A stretch of 10,440 nt of DNA. Origin: Phycisphaerales bacterium. GTDB taxonomy: Bacteria > Planctomycetota > Phycisphaerae > Sedimentisphaerales > Anaerohalosphaeraceae. The notes below the pieces were generated by a model, which did not search any database, was not told the DNA's origin, and worked only from the letters and a program-made list of their open reading frames with translations. Made by a program: the position numbers and the translations under genes. How positions within the stretch are numbered: the stretch's first letter is position 1; the number at the start of each line of letters is the position of its first letter. Positions 1 to 8,164 of this stretch are shown here, in pieces. Location: NCBI GenBank assembly GCA_011048645.1, contig DSDR01000001.1:1-10440 (forward strand). Reading direction: 5' to 3'.

Positions 1-395
<395 letters not shown>

Positions 396-549
396 TTTTA
401 CAATCTCCTGATATTCGGTTGATTCCTCTAATCTGCTAAGTTTCCTGATTTATTGTTAACCGCTGATCGCTTGCCGCCTATTCAAAAAAATACCGACTCT
501 TGCCGGGCAAAACCGCCCTGCAATATCCGCCGGTCTGTTTGGATTACCG

Positions 550-621
<72 letters not shown>

Positions 622-762
622 AACTGCCTGTAAATAAAACACCTCAGGTCATTTCCGTCCGCCGGAAACCAACCCGTCTGACCCTTATCACGACCCGTCG
701 ATTGCATCGGCTCGCTGTTTCTAAAGAGGGATTCTTCGTCCTGCAACCATTGCAAAAGGAAG

Positions 763-791
763 AGTATATAATTGCCGCCGCGCAAAATCAA
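763..791 (-). promoter_or_regulatory. Sigma70-like promoter for tRNA-Thr and tuf
   Basis: On the minus strand the -35 hexamer TTGATT (786-791) is separated by exactly 17 bp from the -10 hexamer TATACT (763-768). Both are close to consensus. Transcription would start near 756, giving a leader of about 135 nt before the tRNA. The leader contains a small 6-bp stem at 652-668 (TTTCCG/CGGAAA). No second convincing promoter is seen between the tRNA and tuf, so the two are probably cotranscribed. Confidence 0.7.
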
Positions 792-800
792 ACAGAAAAA

Positions 801-824
801 TTTGATTTTTTCAAAAAAATCAAA
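801..824 (-). terminator. AT-rich hairpin after the HEAT-repeat gene, possible terminator
   Basis: An 11-bp perfect inverted repeat (TTTGATTTTTT with AAAAAATCAAA) with a 2-nt loop lies 31 bp past the stop codon of the HEAT-repeat gene and just upstream of the tRNA-tuf promoter. Its position suits a terminator separating the two units. It has almost no G-C pairs, and the adjacent T run is upstream rather than a clean T tail, so it may be weak or act in both directions. Nothing else is recognised in the 622-854 gap apart from this hairpin and the promoter. Confidence 0.4.
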
Positions 825-854
825 AAAACAAACCCCTTCAATCACGCCGGCCAA

Positions 855-3083
855 TTACGGCCCTTGCGGCTCGTTGGATTCCGATGCGCTCACGGCCACA
901 GGCGGAACCGCCACCTGCTCCTGCCATACCCTAATCATAGATGGGAAAAGTCCGCTTTCGGCATTGCCGCCCAATCCCGACAATTTTGCCAACAAACTGG
1001 CTTTCGCCTCGCGATGGACTAATTCAGATCGGAAAAAGCTATCCAATTTAACCACAATGTCCGATTCCTTGTGCAGGCTATCCCGCTCCAGCCGAACACG
1101 CACCAGATCGCAGGCCGCATCAAAAAAACCGCCCATCACCAGCGCCTCGACCGCGCGTCCGGCGACGGCATCCGGAAATGCCAAATTCCCGCCTGCGGCC
1201 TTGAGCCGCTGCACATACCCGGCAAGCTGGTCGGGCATCTGCCGCTGAACAAATCGCTCGACCAGACGGATTCGCACATCCGCCAGTAAAAGCTCATTCT
1301 TTTCGACGCTTGCCTTCTGTTCGGCAAGTTCCAGCAACTCCCGTACAAGCCCGATCTGCAATCCGTCATTAGCCAGCCGATTCGCCCACTCCGCACAAAT
1401 CCCGGCCCCGGCACGCTGACAAATCGCGCGAAACGCCTGAATAGAAGATTCCGAATGTCCATTTGATGTCAAAAACCCCGCCAACCACTCCAGATCGTCA
1501 GGTCGGCCCGCCTGAGCGGCCGCATCAATCACAAGTTGCAGCACGGCCGCACTGCCTTTTTGGGTCAAATTATGTTGCTTATATAGTTTCAGCGCCTCGG
1601 ACTTATCCAGATTCGACAATCCTCTTGCCGCCGCCAAACGCACCGGCGGATTATCGTCAATTCCAATCGCCTCAACAAAATACGGCTGATACAGCCCCGC
1701 CGCACGCTCCCGTTGAGCGCCCTGACCGCACAACCGCGCCATCATTCCGAGCAATTCACCCCGCAAGGCAGAATTGCGCTGCACAGAAATCTCGTAACGC
1801 TTGGCCAGAAGCATCAGATAATCCATTGACTTTTCCGGCGGCAAGCCGTTCAATTCCAGCAACTTACGAACAATCTCGGCGCCTTTCTTGGCGGTCTCAA
1901 TATTGTCCGATTCAAGATATGTTTCGGCTATTTCGAGCGTCTGATGTTTAATCGTTTCGGGCAGTTCTATCTTCGACCCCGGTGAAAACGCAAAAAAACA
2001 CGCCTCGCCCAGCGCCTCGAACATCGCCAGTGCCACCTCGGAATCCTCCTCCAGGCGCAGCCGCTCCAGTAATTTTTCCGCCGGATTCAGGGCGCTCATA
2101 TTGTTCAGCACCCGTGCGGTTTTGAGCCGAACCAAACGCGACTCATCGGCCAGCAGCGCCAGCAGCTTTTCACGCATCGCGGCCTGTCCGTCGGACGGAT
2201 GACGATCAATTTTATCCAGTGCCCACACACGAATCGCCGCCATCTCCGAATCCAGCCGACTCAGGATCATCGTCGTCCGCGCCGTCTCATCGGCGGTATC
2301 ATACTGCTTGTCCAGCGACTCCAGATACAATCGCTGCCAGCGATCGCGCTCGGCCTGCATCTCACGCAGCTTCATTTCCTGACGCAACAGACGCTCGCGC
2401 CGAATCTCATTCGGGCTTTTCTGCCTCAAATCATCCAGTATCTGTTTCCAAACCTGCCGACTCGTGCCCACCGGAATACCGAACGCCTCCTGAAGCGCCG
2501 CTTCGGCCGCGCGGGCCACCTCGGCGTCCGCCTCATCCAAAAGCCGGATCAGTTCGCTCAGAGCCGCCGGTTCCGGACGGATTTGAAGGGCGTAAATCAC
2601 ATTTTGCCTGGCCCGTCTGTCCAATGAGGTATCATGTGACAATGCATACAGACGTTCACTGAGATCGTCAAATCCAAAAACCAGCAACGCCTCGGCCGCA
2701 AGCTGCGCCGATTCCCCGTCAGCGCCGATCAGAAGGTCCACCAGCGGCGCCATAAACATCTCCCGGGAACCAATGCTTGTGCCCGCGGCGCGGGTTTTGA
2801 TCAATGCACGACAAACAGCCCGCGTGGCCGCCGTGTTATCGGGCATACGCAGCACTGAAACCAACAAATCACGACCAGCCGAATCTCGATTCAATAGCAA
2901 CCCCACCGCGGCGTCGATACGAATCTCTTCCGTACTGCCCTGAAGAAGAGCCTCCCGATAAATCCGCAACTGACGGGCAGGGTCCTCCTCAGACGCCGTT
3001 GCGGATACAGACGATTCTGCCGCCGAAAGCGGGTACGGCAGAACCACGATCCCAAGAAAAAACAGCGTCACAAGCCAGCGCAT
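855..3083 (-). CDS. Secreted HEAT-repeat protein of unknown function
   Basis: This 742-residue protein has an N-terminal signal peptide (MRWLVTLFFLGIVVL, likely cut near LSA|AES at residue 21) and is otherwise almost all alpha-helical. Degenerate HEAT-like helix pairs can be seen at about residues 35-200 and 270-400 (for example ESAQLAAEALLVFGF and SRLVRLKTARVLNNM). A charged, coiled-coil-like segment lies at about 223-260 (RRERLLRQEMKLREMQ). The C-terminal third is also helical but without clear repeats. No catalytic motif is visible; such proteins usually scaffold protein contacts, here probably in the periplasm. The frame is open back to an ATG at 3281, but I chose 3083 because it exposes the signal peptide and a good promoter lies at 3160-3187, inside the extension. 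ATG 3095 is an alternative. The ribosome binding site is weak (AGGA, 12 nt away). The AsmA-like gene ends 223 bp upstream on the same strand. Confidence 0.8.
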   Translation of the reverse strand: MRWLVTLFFLGIVVLPYPLSAAESSVSATASEEDPARQLRIYREALLQGSTEEIRIDAAVGLLLNRDSAGRDLLVSVLRMPDNTAATRAVCRALIKTRAAGTSIGSREMFMAPLVDLLIGADGESAQLAAEALLVFGFDDLSERLYALSHDTSLDRRARQNVIYALQIRPEPAALSELIRLLDEADAEVARAAEAALQEAFGIPVGTSRQVWKQILDDLRQKSPNEIRRERLLRQEMKLREMQAERDRWQRLYLESLDKQYDTADETARTTMILSRLDSEMAAIRVWALDKIDRHPSDGQAAMREKLLALLADESRLVRLKTARVLNNMSALNPAEKLLERLRLEEDSEVALAMFEALGEACFFAFSPGSKIELPETIKHQTLEIAETYLESDNIETAKKGAEIVRKLLELNGLPPEKSMDYLMLLAKRYEISVQRNSALRGELLGMMARLCGQGAQRERAAGLYQPYFVEAIGIDDNPPVRLAAARGLSNLDKSEALKLYKQHNLTQKGSAAVLQLVIDAAAQAGRPDDLEWLAGFLTSNGHSESSIQAFRAICQRAGAGICAEWANRLANDGLQIGLVRELLELAEQKASVEKNELLLADVRIRLVERFVQRQMPDQLAGYVQRLKAAGGNLAFPDAVAGRAVEALVMGGFFDAACDLVRVRLERDSLHKESDIVVKLDSFFRSELVHREAKASLLAKLSGLGGNAESGLFPSMIRVWQEQVAVPPVAVSASESNEPQGP

Positions 3084-3159
3084 CGGCAAACCCATTCCTA
3101 TATCTATGAGTGCGAAAAAAATCCGACATCTATTCGATATCTTCGACCAAACCGCCTCC

Positions 3160-3187
3160 ATACTATCACAAAAAAACAGCCCGTCAA
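3160..3187 (-). promoter_or_regulatory. Sigma70-like promoter for the HEAT-repeat gene
   Basis: On the minus strand TTGACG (3182-3187) and TAGTAT (3160-3165) are 16 bp apart. The predicted start near 3153 leaves about 70 nt of leader to the ATG at 3083. The site falls within the open extension of the HEAT-repeat frame, so it argues against translation from the far upstream ATG codons at 3281 and 3161. The rest of the 3084-3306 gap holds an AT-rich TATATTATAG stretch near 3250 without a matching -35 box. Confidence 0.6.
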
Positions 3188-3306
3188 ACGCTTGCAGAAG
3201 GAAATTATTGAATTTCTCCGCTGCAAGGCAAAAAACCTCTCTGATTCTATAATATACTCCCGCCGACGCACACCGGTTCACCCCAATCCAAAATCCAGCC
3301 TCTGAC

Positions 3307-6300
3307 CTATCGCCTCAGCAAGTCCAGCGGCAATTGCAGGATAGGCAGCGAAATCGTCCGAATCGTCGGGTCGTGCATATCATCTCGTATCTCAATTTTC
3401 CAGAACGCCGACCCCAATCCCCGCAGCAGCGAATCCAGAATCACCGTTTCCGTTCCTGCCAGACCGCCCAATGCCACCAGATCCACCGCAACGCGATGGG
3501 TCTTCAGATTCAACCGCCCATCTCCGTGAAAAACAAACGGCCGCCCCACAATCCGAATACGATCCAGCGCCACTTCGTCGCCTCGAATAAAGGCATCCAG
3601 CTCCATCCGATTGAAGACATAATCTTTCGGCTCGCGGAACTGAATCGCCGTCAGCACCTTGCCGATCATCGATTGTCTGCCAAGCCTCATGTCGGAAACT
3701 GTCGCGTCCAAACGACCTTGTTTCGTTTCGCTCCGGCCGGCGCGCCCCTGTAGGCTCAGCGTTCCCTTCACTTTGCCTCGCTCCTCCGGGGCGTCCCGTT
3801 CGAATACCTGATCGGCCCAAACAAGCCGAGCCACATCAAGCCCCTCAAACATCAGATCAAGTGTATAGCCTAAAAACGACTGGTCCCCCTGAATATCCAC
3901 CGTCAACGAACCGTTTGCGATGCCTTCCCCCAGCGCCGCGGAAAAATTCCGACTCACGAGCACTCCGTCATTCGGATCAAACACCGCCCGCCCCGAAAGC
4001 CGGTCAATTTCACGTCCGCGCAGACGAAATCCTTCCATTTGGTAAAACGCTTCAAGCTCCTGAACGGTCTGGTCGGCGTCAAGAGAAAAACGCCCTTCAA
4101 TAGATCCGTTCAGTCGCTCGACAAAATCCGTCGTTCGGCTCTTGACCTCTCTCATGGACAATCGCCCGGCTGCCTCCATTCCGCCAAGTCCCTCTTCGTC
4201 CAGCATCAGCGCCGCCGTCGAAACCGACGCATCAATTCGTCCCGTCAGTTCCATCTGCTCATAAGCCTGTCGCATCCGATCCGGCATCGCCGCGGCCAGC
4301 GACTCGGTCAGTTCCGCCTGCTCAATGCGAAAATGCTCCAGTCGAATACGCTGCTTTTCAATCCGCACCGTCCCGAAGGCCTGGCCGGCCGTTTGCCCGT
4401 CAATCCGCAGCGGCGTCGCATGACAGACCACGGTCACATCCATCGGCGCACACTCCGCTTCGGGAAGATTCCGGCTCCAACGACCCGACACGTGGACCGG
4501 GCCATACGGCCTGATCTTCAGCATACCCGGCTGGATATACCGCTCAGCAGCCGCCCAGAACGCCTCTGTCAGCGGAAACGCCGCCGCCTCAATCGCCAGA
4601 CACACCCCGGGCAGGTTGGGATCAACGCCCTGCTCTGTTAAATGCCCGGTCAGCGATAAGCGACCCGGTCCGCTGCTTCCTGTCAACCGTTCCAATTCAA
4701 TCGTCCCGGGCCTGGCTTCGGCGGCAATTCGTACGTCCTCCAGCGGCGCCGCAAAATCCGCATACACCAGGCGACTGGCCGAGACCTCCGTGTCAATCCG
4801 ATAGTCGAACGGGCGCTCGCCCGATGGATCGGCAAACACCTCAATTTCAGCGGACGCCATCCCTGCATCGATTTCAAACCGCTCGAAATAATCCCGCTGC
4901 GCTGCCGTCATCGCCTCAAGCAGCATCGCGTCCACCGGTATCCGATCCGCGTGAATGCGAATCGAAAAATCGTCGCTGCCCGCTGCCGTCCCGCTGATCG
5001 CCACGGTGCGCCCGTCCGGGTAAGCAGCCCTGACATTTGACAGTGTAACCCAATTCGGCTCAAACACCACACGCCCTGTCAAATGCTCCAGCGGATAGGG
5101 AAAATGCTCATAGATCACCCCCGCATCAATCAATTCGACCTCCAGCCGCCGCGTTCGCCGACCATCGCCAAACCGCCGATACTGATGATCAATCGCCCCC
5201 GTCCCCGACGGCATAAACGCAAACCACAGCCGCTTGGCCTCCGGCCCCAGCGCCCGATAGACGTCCTCATCAAACCGAATCTGCCCGCTGACCACGCGAA
5301 GCCAAAGCTCCGCATTCGGTCCGAACCCGTCAACACCGCCCTCAATGGCAAACTCCGACTCGCCGTGCCGACATACAAGCCGATTGAGCGTCAGAGACCG
5401 GCCCGAAAACTCAATCGTCCCGGTCATCTGCTCCAACCGATACGGAAACCGCTCGTCCTGCACCGAAATGTCCCGACAGATCACCTGCCCGTACGCCTCC
5501 GCCTCCCGCAGATGATCCCATCGTCCGCGAACTTGCAGATGCACATCGCCCGTCCCCCGCGGCCGAAAACGATTCAAAAATCGCGACGCCGCCGGCCCCA
5601 GCAAGTCCAGCACCGACCGGTCGTACACCACGGCGTCAACCGCCGGCGCATCTGTCAACGTAAACCCCGCCAGATCAATCGAAGCCTCAAATGCTCCCTC
5701 GCGCGAAAACTCCGCACGCGCTGAAGCGGCGCCTGTCCCTTCGCCCATCAGAAACGCAAGACGCTCCACCTCCACCGACTCGGCGTCAAACGCACACGCC
5801 AACTCGATATCATCCACATTCCAGGCATTGCCTAGTATCCGCGTCTGCGGCATCCGCAATTGCCCCGTCAGACGCAGCCGATGCATCGCGTCGCCATCGC
5901 CGAGGCGTAACGTCCCTTCCGCCCAACTGCCCGACAGCGCCAACCGATCATCCGCCTGAAAGGAAAACCCATACAACCCGTCATTGCCCGCCGCGGCCAA
6001 CCGCCCGTTCAGCCCCACCGCCGTGATCGTCTCGACGTTGCCCGCCTCAATCCGCCGCACGCGAACCGCCGCACGCTCCACACGCACCAGCGGCAGCGCA
6101 GCGGCGACCGTTTCGCCGGCAACCGCTCCCAGCCGCTGCACATTCCAGCCTTTGTCCTTCTCGTATTCAATCGTCAGTACCGCATCGCCGATCACCGCCG
6201 AACCGATTGACAACTGACGCTGCACCAACTTGCCCGGCGCATAACTGACCCGCACACGTTCCGCAAAAAAAATCGGTGAATTGGCCAACAACGATTCATC

Positions 6301-6525
6301 CTCCGCAACCGCCAGCCCCTTAATCAGCACGCCCAGGCCGCTGAACCGCGCCCCCTGCACCGCCACCGCCGCCTCAGGCAACCGCTGCGAAAGCTGCCGC
6401 TGCACCACCGCCGGCAGATACCATCGGCTCGCCCCATACGCAAGCCCCGCGACCACCGCCGACCACACCGCAAGCCGCAGCAGCCACCGCCCCAGCCATC
6501 GCAAAACCCCGCGTTCCTTATTCAT
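3307..6525 (-). CDS. Large AsmA-like membrane-anchored envelope protein
   Basis: The product has 1072 residues. It starts with one membrane segment (about 8-34, RWLGRWLLRLAVWSAVVAGL) preceded by basic residues, so the bulk should face the periplasm. The rest is beta-rich with alternating hydrophobic strands and ends in an AsmA C-terminal-like region (about 918-1072, GTLSLQGRAGR, MIGKVLTAIQF, HGDGRLNL). It contains a module of roughly 90-120 residues about five times: a helix such as LGPxAxR at about 309, 426, 537, 657 and 747, then strands with FPYxLExxTGxxxF at 360 and 476. Proteins of the AsmA/YhdP/TamB group form long grooves implicated in lipid transport between membranes or in outer-membrane assembly; that role here is inference. 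The ATG lacks a strong Shine-Dalgarno. The gene lies 64 bp after purD and probably shares its transcript. Confidence 0.82.
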   Translation of the reverse strand: MNKERGVLRWLGRWLLRLAVWSAVVAGLAYGASRWYLPAVVQRQLSQRLPEAAVAVQGARFSGLGVLIKGLAVAEDESLLANSPIFFAERVRVSYAPGKLVQRQLSIGSAVIGDAVLTIEYEKDKGWNVQRLGAVAGETVAAALPLVRVERAAVRVRRIEAGNVETITAVGLNGRLAAAGNDGLYGFSFQADDRLALSGSWAEGTLRLGDGDAMHRLRLTGQLRMPQTRILGNAWNVDDIELACAFDAESVEVERLAFLMGEGTGAASARAEFSREGAFEASIDLAGFTLTDAPAVDAVVYDRSVLDLLGPAASRFLNRFRPRGTGDVHLQVRGRWDHLREAEAYGQVICRDISVQDERFPYRLEQMTGTIEFSGRSLTLNRLVCRHGESEFAIEGGVDGFGPNAELWLRVVSGQIRFDEDVYRALGPEAKRLWFAFMPSGTGAIDHQYRRFGDGRRTRRLEVELIDAGVIYEHFPYPLEHLTGRVVFEPNWVTLSNVRAAYPDGRTVAISGTAAGSDDFSIRIHADRIPVDAMLLEAMTAAQRDYFERFEIDAGMASAEIEVFADPSGERPFDYRIDTEVSASRLVYADFAAPLEDVRIAAEARPGTIELERLTGSSGPGRLSLTGHLTEQGVDPNLPGVCLAIEAAAFPLTEAFWAAAERYIQPGMLKIRPYGPVHVSGRWSRNLPEAECAPMDVTVVCHATPLRIDGQTAGQAFGTVRIEKQRIRLEHFRIEQAELTESLAAAMPDRMRQAYEQMELTGRIDASVSTAALMLDEEGLGGMEAAGRLSMREVKSRTTDFVERLNGSIEGRFSLDADQTVQELEAFYQMEGFRLRGREIDRLSGRAVFDPNDGVLVSRNFSAALGEGIANGSLTVDIQGDQSFLGYTLDLMFEGLDVARLVWADQVFERDAPEERGKVKGTLSLQGRAGRSETKQGRLDATVSDMRLGRQSMIGKVLTAIQFREPKDYVFNRMELDAFIRGDEVALDRIRIVGRPFVFHGDGRLNLKTHRVAVDLVALGGLAGTETVILDSLLRGLGSAFWKIEIRDDMHDPTIRTISLPILQLPLDLLRR

Positions 6526-6566
6526 CGACTACCATTGAATGACTCGCCCAAAGGCCGACTGCTCAA

Positions 6567-6594
6567 TTTTGCCTTTTGCCTTTTTACTTTTAAC
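6567..6594. repeat. Heptamer array in the purD/AsmA-like gap
   Basis: Four in-phase 7-bp units with consensus TTTTNMC (plus strand: TTTTGCC twice, TTTTTAC, TTTTAAC). The last unit overlaps the purD stop codon (TAA, plus 6590-6592), so the array begins inside the end of purD and fills about half of the 64-bp gap. No terminator or promoter is visible here, consistent with read-through from purD. Confidence 0.7.
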
Positions 6595-7864
6595 TTGATT
6601 TCAACGCCTTATCCGCAATATCCCGACGATAAGTCGCCCCCTCAAACGAAATCTTGTCCACTGCTTCATAGGCCCGCGCCTTGGCCCGGGCTATCGTCTC
6701 GCCCAGTGCCGTTACCCCCAGCACACGTCCCCCGCTGGTGACAATCTCTCCGTCGCGTTTGGCCGTACCGGCGTGAAACACCATCACATCGTCCATTTTC
6801 CCGGCTTCCTCCAGTCCCTGAATCACTTTGCCCTTCTCATACGATCCCGGATACCCGCCCGACGCCATCACCACACACACCGCCGGACGCTTGTCCCAAT
6901 CCAGACTCACCTGATCCAGCCTTCCCTCGCACACCGCCAGCATCACCTCCAGCAAATCGCCCTTCATCCGCATTAAAATCGGCTGCGTCTCCGGGTCGCC
7001 GAACCGCACATTAAACTCCAGCACACGCGGCCCGCCCTGGGTCAACATCATCCCCGCATACAGCACCCCCTTGTACGGCGTCTCGTTGCGATTCATCCCA
7101 TCGACCGTCGGCACCAGCACCTCGCGCACAATCTGGGCCAGCAGCTTGTCGGTCACGATCGGCGCCGGACTGTACGCCCCCATCCCGCCGGTATTATCGC
7201 CCGTATCCCCCTCGCCGATGGGCTTGTGGTCCTGGGCAGTTTCCATCACATAAATACTTCGCCCATCAACAAACGCCAGAATTGACGCCTCCTGCCCCAG
7301 CAGCTTATCCTCGACCACAACCACCCGCCCGGCGTCGCCGAAGAGGCCATCGACCATAATCCGCTCGGCGGCCAAAATCGCCTCGGACGGCTCATCGCAC
7401 ACGAACACCCCCTTGCCCTTGGCCAGCCCGGCAGCCTTGACCACCACCGCCTCATCCCGGCTGGCGATATACGCCTTGGCGTCCTTGAAATCGGTAAACA
7501 TCCGGCTTTCAGCCGTGGGAATGCTGTTGGCCCGCATAATCTGCTTGGCAAACGCCTTGTCGGCCTCCAGCTTCGCCGCCGCCGCGCTCGGCCCGAACGC
7601 CTTGATCCCGGCCGCAGCAAACGCATCGACCGCCCCGGCCGCCAGCGGATCTTCCGGCCCGATCACCGCCAGATCAATCTGCTTGGCCCTGGCAAATTCA
7701 ACCAGATTGTCAATATCTGTGTCCGAAATCTCGACATTTGTCCCGAACGCCGCCGTCCCCGGGTTGCCCGGCGCGATATACAAATGATCTAACTTCTTTG
7801 ACTGAGCCAACTTCCACGCCAGCGCGTGCTCGCGACCCCCGCTGCCAACCAGCAATACCTTCAT
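6590..7864 (-). CDS. purD: Phosphoribosylamine-glycine ligase (GAR synthetase)
   Basis: This enzyme (EC 6.3.4.13) joins phosphoribosylamine and glycine using ATP in de novo purine synthesis, in the cytosol. The 424-residue length is typical of a monofunctional PurD. Family motifs are intact: GSGGREHA at residues 7-14, GPEDPLAAG at 69-77, the ATP-grasp loop KAAGLAKGKGV at 143-153, GDTGDNTGGMGAYSP at 219-233 and EFNVRFGDPETQP at 283-295, which carries metal-binding Glu and Asn residues. The start is supported by an AATGAGG ribosome binding site directly upstream. A promoter at 8006-8034 would give a leader of about 135 nt that contains a hepT remnant. No other purine gene is nearby; the downstream neighbour is the AsmA-like gene. 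Confidence 0.97.
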   Translation of the reverse strand: MKVLLVGSGGREHALAWKLAQSKKLDHLYIAPGNPGTAAFGTNVEISDTDIDNLVEFARAKQIDLAVIGPEDPLAAGAVDAFAAAGIKAFGPSAAAAKLEADKAFAKQIMRANSIPTAESRMFTDFKDAKAYIASRDEAVVVKAAGLAKGKGVFVCDEPSEAILAAERIMVDGLFGDAGRVVVVEDKLLGQEASILAFVDGRSIYVMETAQDHKPIGEGDTGDNTGGMGAYSPAPIVTDKLLAQIVREVLVPTVDGMNRNETPYKGVLYAGMMLTQGGPRVLEFNVRFGDPETQPILMRMKGDLLEVMLAVCEGRLDQVSLDWDKRPAVCVVMASGGYPGSYEKGKVIQGLEEAGKMDDVMVFHAGTAKRDGEIVTSGGRVLGVTALGETIARAKARAYEAVDKISFEGATYRRDIADKALKSS

Positions 7865-7874
7865 ATGAACCTCA

Positions 7875-8003
7875 TTACTTTAAAAGATAATCAACGGCTT
7901 CTTTAAGACTCGGTAAATCACAATCAATGACTTTCCAGACTTGATTTAGATCAACATCCATATAGCCATGAATCAGCACATCACGAAAACCGTACCTGAA
8001 GGC
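7875..8003 (-). pseudogene. C-terminal remnant of a HepT/DUF86-family toxin gene
   Basis: The 42 codons before the stop at 7875 encode a peptide with FRDVLIHGY, matching the conserved R-x4-6-H-x-Y RNase motif at the C-terminal end of HepT (DUF86) proteins. It is followed by VDLNQVWKVI and a leucine-rich end, also typical of the family. The frame is closed upstream by a TGA (8004-8006), and no N-terminal HepT sequence appears in any frame between there and the pseudopilin. HepT normally has about 110-140 residues and partners an MNT nucleotidyltransferase antitoxin, which is absent. The stub ends 10 bp before purD and lies wholly within the predicted purD leader. It is most simply a deletion remnant. 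Confidence 0.72.
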
Positions 8004-8005
8004 TC

Positions 8006-8034
8006 ATTTTAGGCCGCACACCACCCTTTGACAA
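8006..8034 (-). promoter_or_regulatory. Sigma70-like promoter for purD
   Basis: On the minus strand TTGTCA (8029-8034) and TAAAAT (8006-8011) are separated by exactly 17 bp. The predicted start is near 7999, about 135 nt before the purD ATG. The -10 box touches the TGA that closes the hepT remnant, so the truncation point and the promoter coincide. Expression probably continues into the AsmA-like gene. Confidence 0.65.
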
Positions 8035-8092
8035 GCATTATTCGACCGCCCGATTCATTAACCTCCCCGCATAGAATGCCGATAAAAAGAAA

Positions 8093-8140
8093 GTATGTAG
8101 GAATGTAGGAATGTAGGCGGGGAAGTGAGCAGGCAGATAG
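8093..8140. repeat. Degenerate 8-bp tandem repeat upstream of the pseudopilin gene
   Basis: Three clear octamers (GTATGTAG, then GAATGTAG twice, 8093-8116) are followed by three decayed units in the same phase (8117-8140), several ending in AG. This is the only array here with an 8-bp period. It lies between the divergent purD promoter and the pseudopilin gene. Confidence 0.6.
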
Positions 8141-8153
8141 ATGAAGATATAAT
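8125..8153 (+). promoter_or_regulatory. Possible promoter for the pseudopilin gene
   Basis: A perfect -10 hexamer TATAAT lies at 8148-8153. The matching -35 position 17 bp upstream is GTGAGC, a partial match inside the decayed octamer repeat. The expected start, about 8159-8161, is only some 5 nt before the GTG start codon, so the message would be leaderless or nearly so. This fits the absence of a Shine-Dalgarno there. Confidence 0.4.
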
Positions 8154-8164
8154 AACTCAAGAAC

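Noticed and set aside
3279..3306. Heptamer-like CCAAT/AAAAT/CCAGC stretch between the HEAT-repeat and AsmA-like genes
   Set aside because: The period is weak and spans too few units to separate from chance.
1071..6538. Many open frames of 60-213 codons on the plus strand and in other minus-strand frames
   Set aside because: They lie wholly antisense or out of frame to the HEAT-repeat and AsmA-like genes, are rich in Pro, Arg and His as expected from GC-rich complement, and have no recognisable domains or ribosome binding sites.
8028..8057. Plus-strand TTGACA as a promoter for the pseudopilin
   Set aside because: No acceptable -10 box occurs 16-19 bp downstream; the hexamer is the overlapping complement of the minus-strand purD -35 box.
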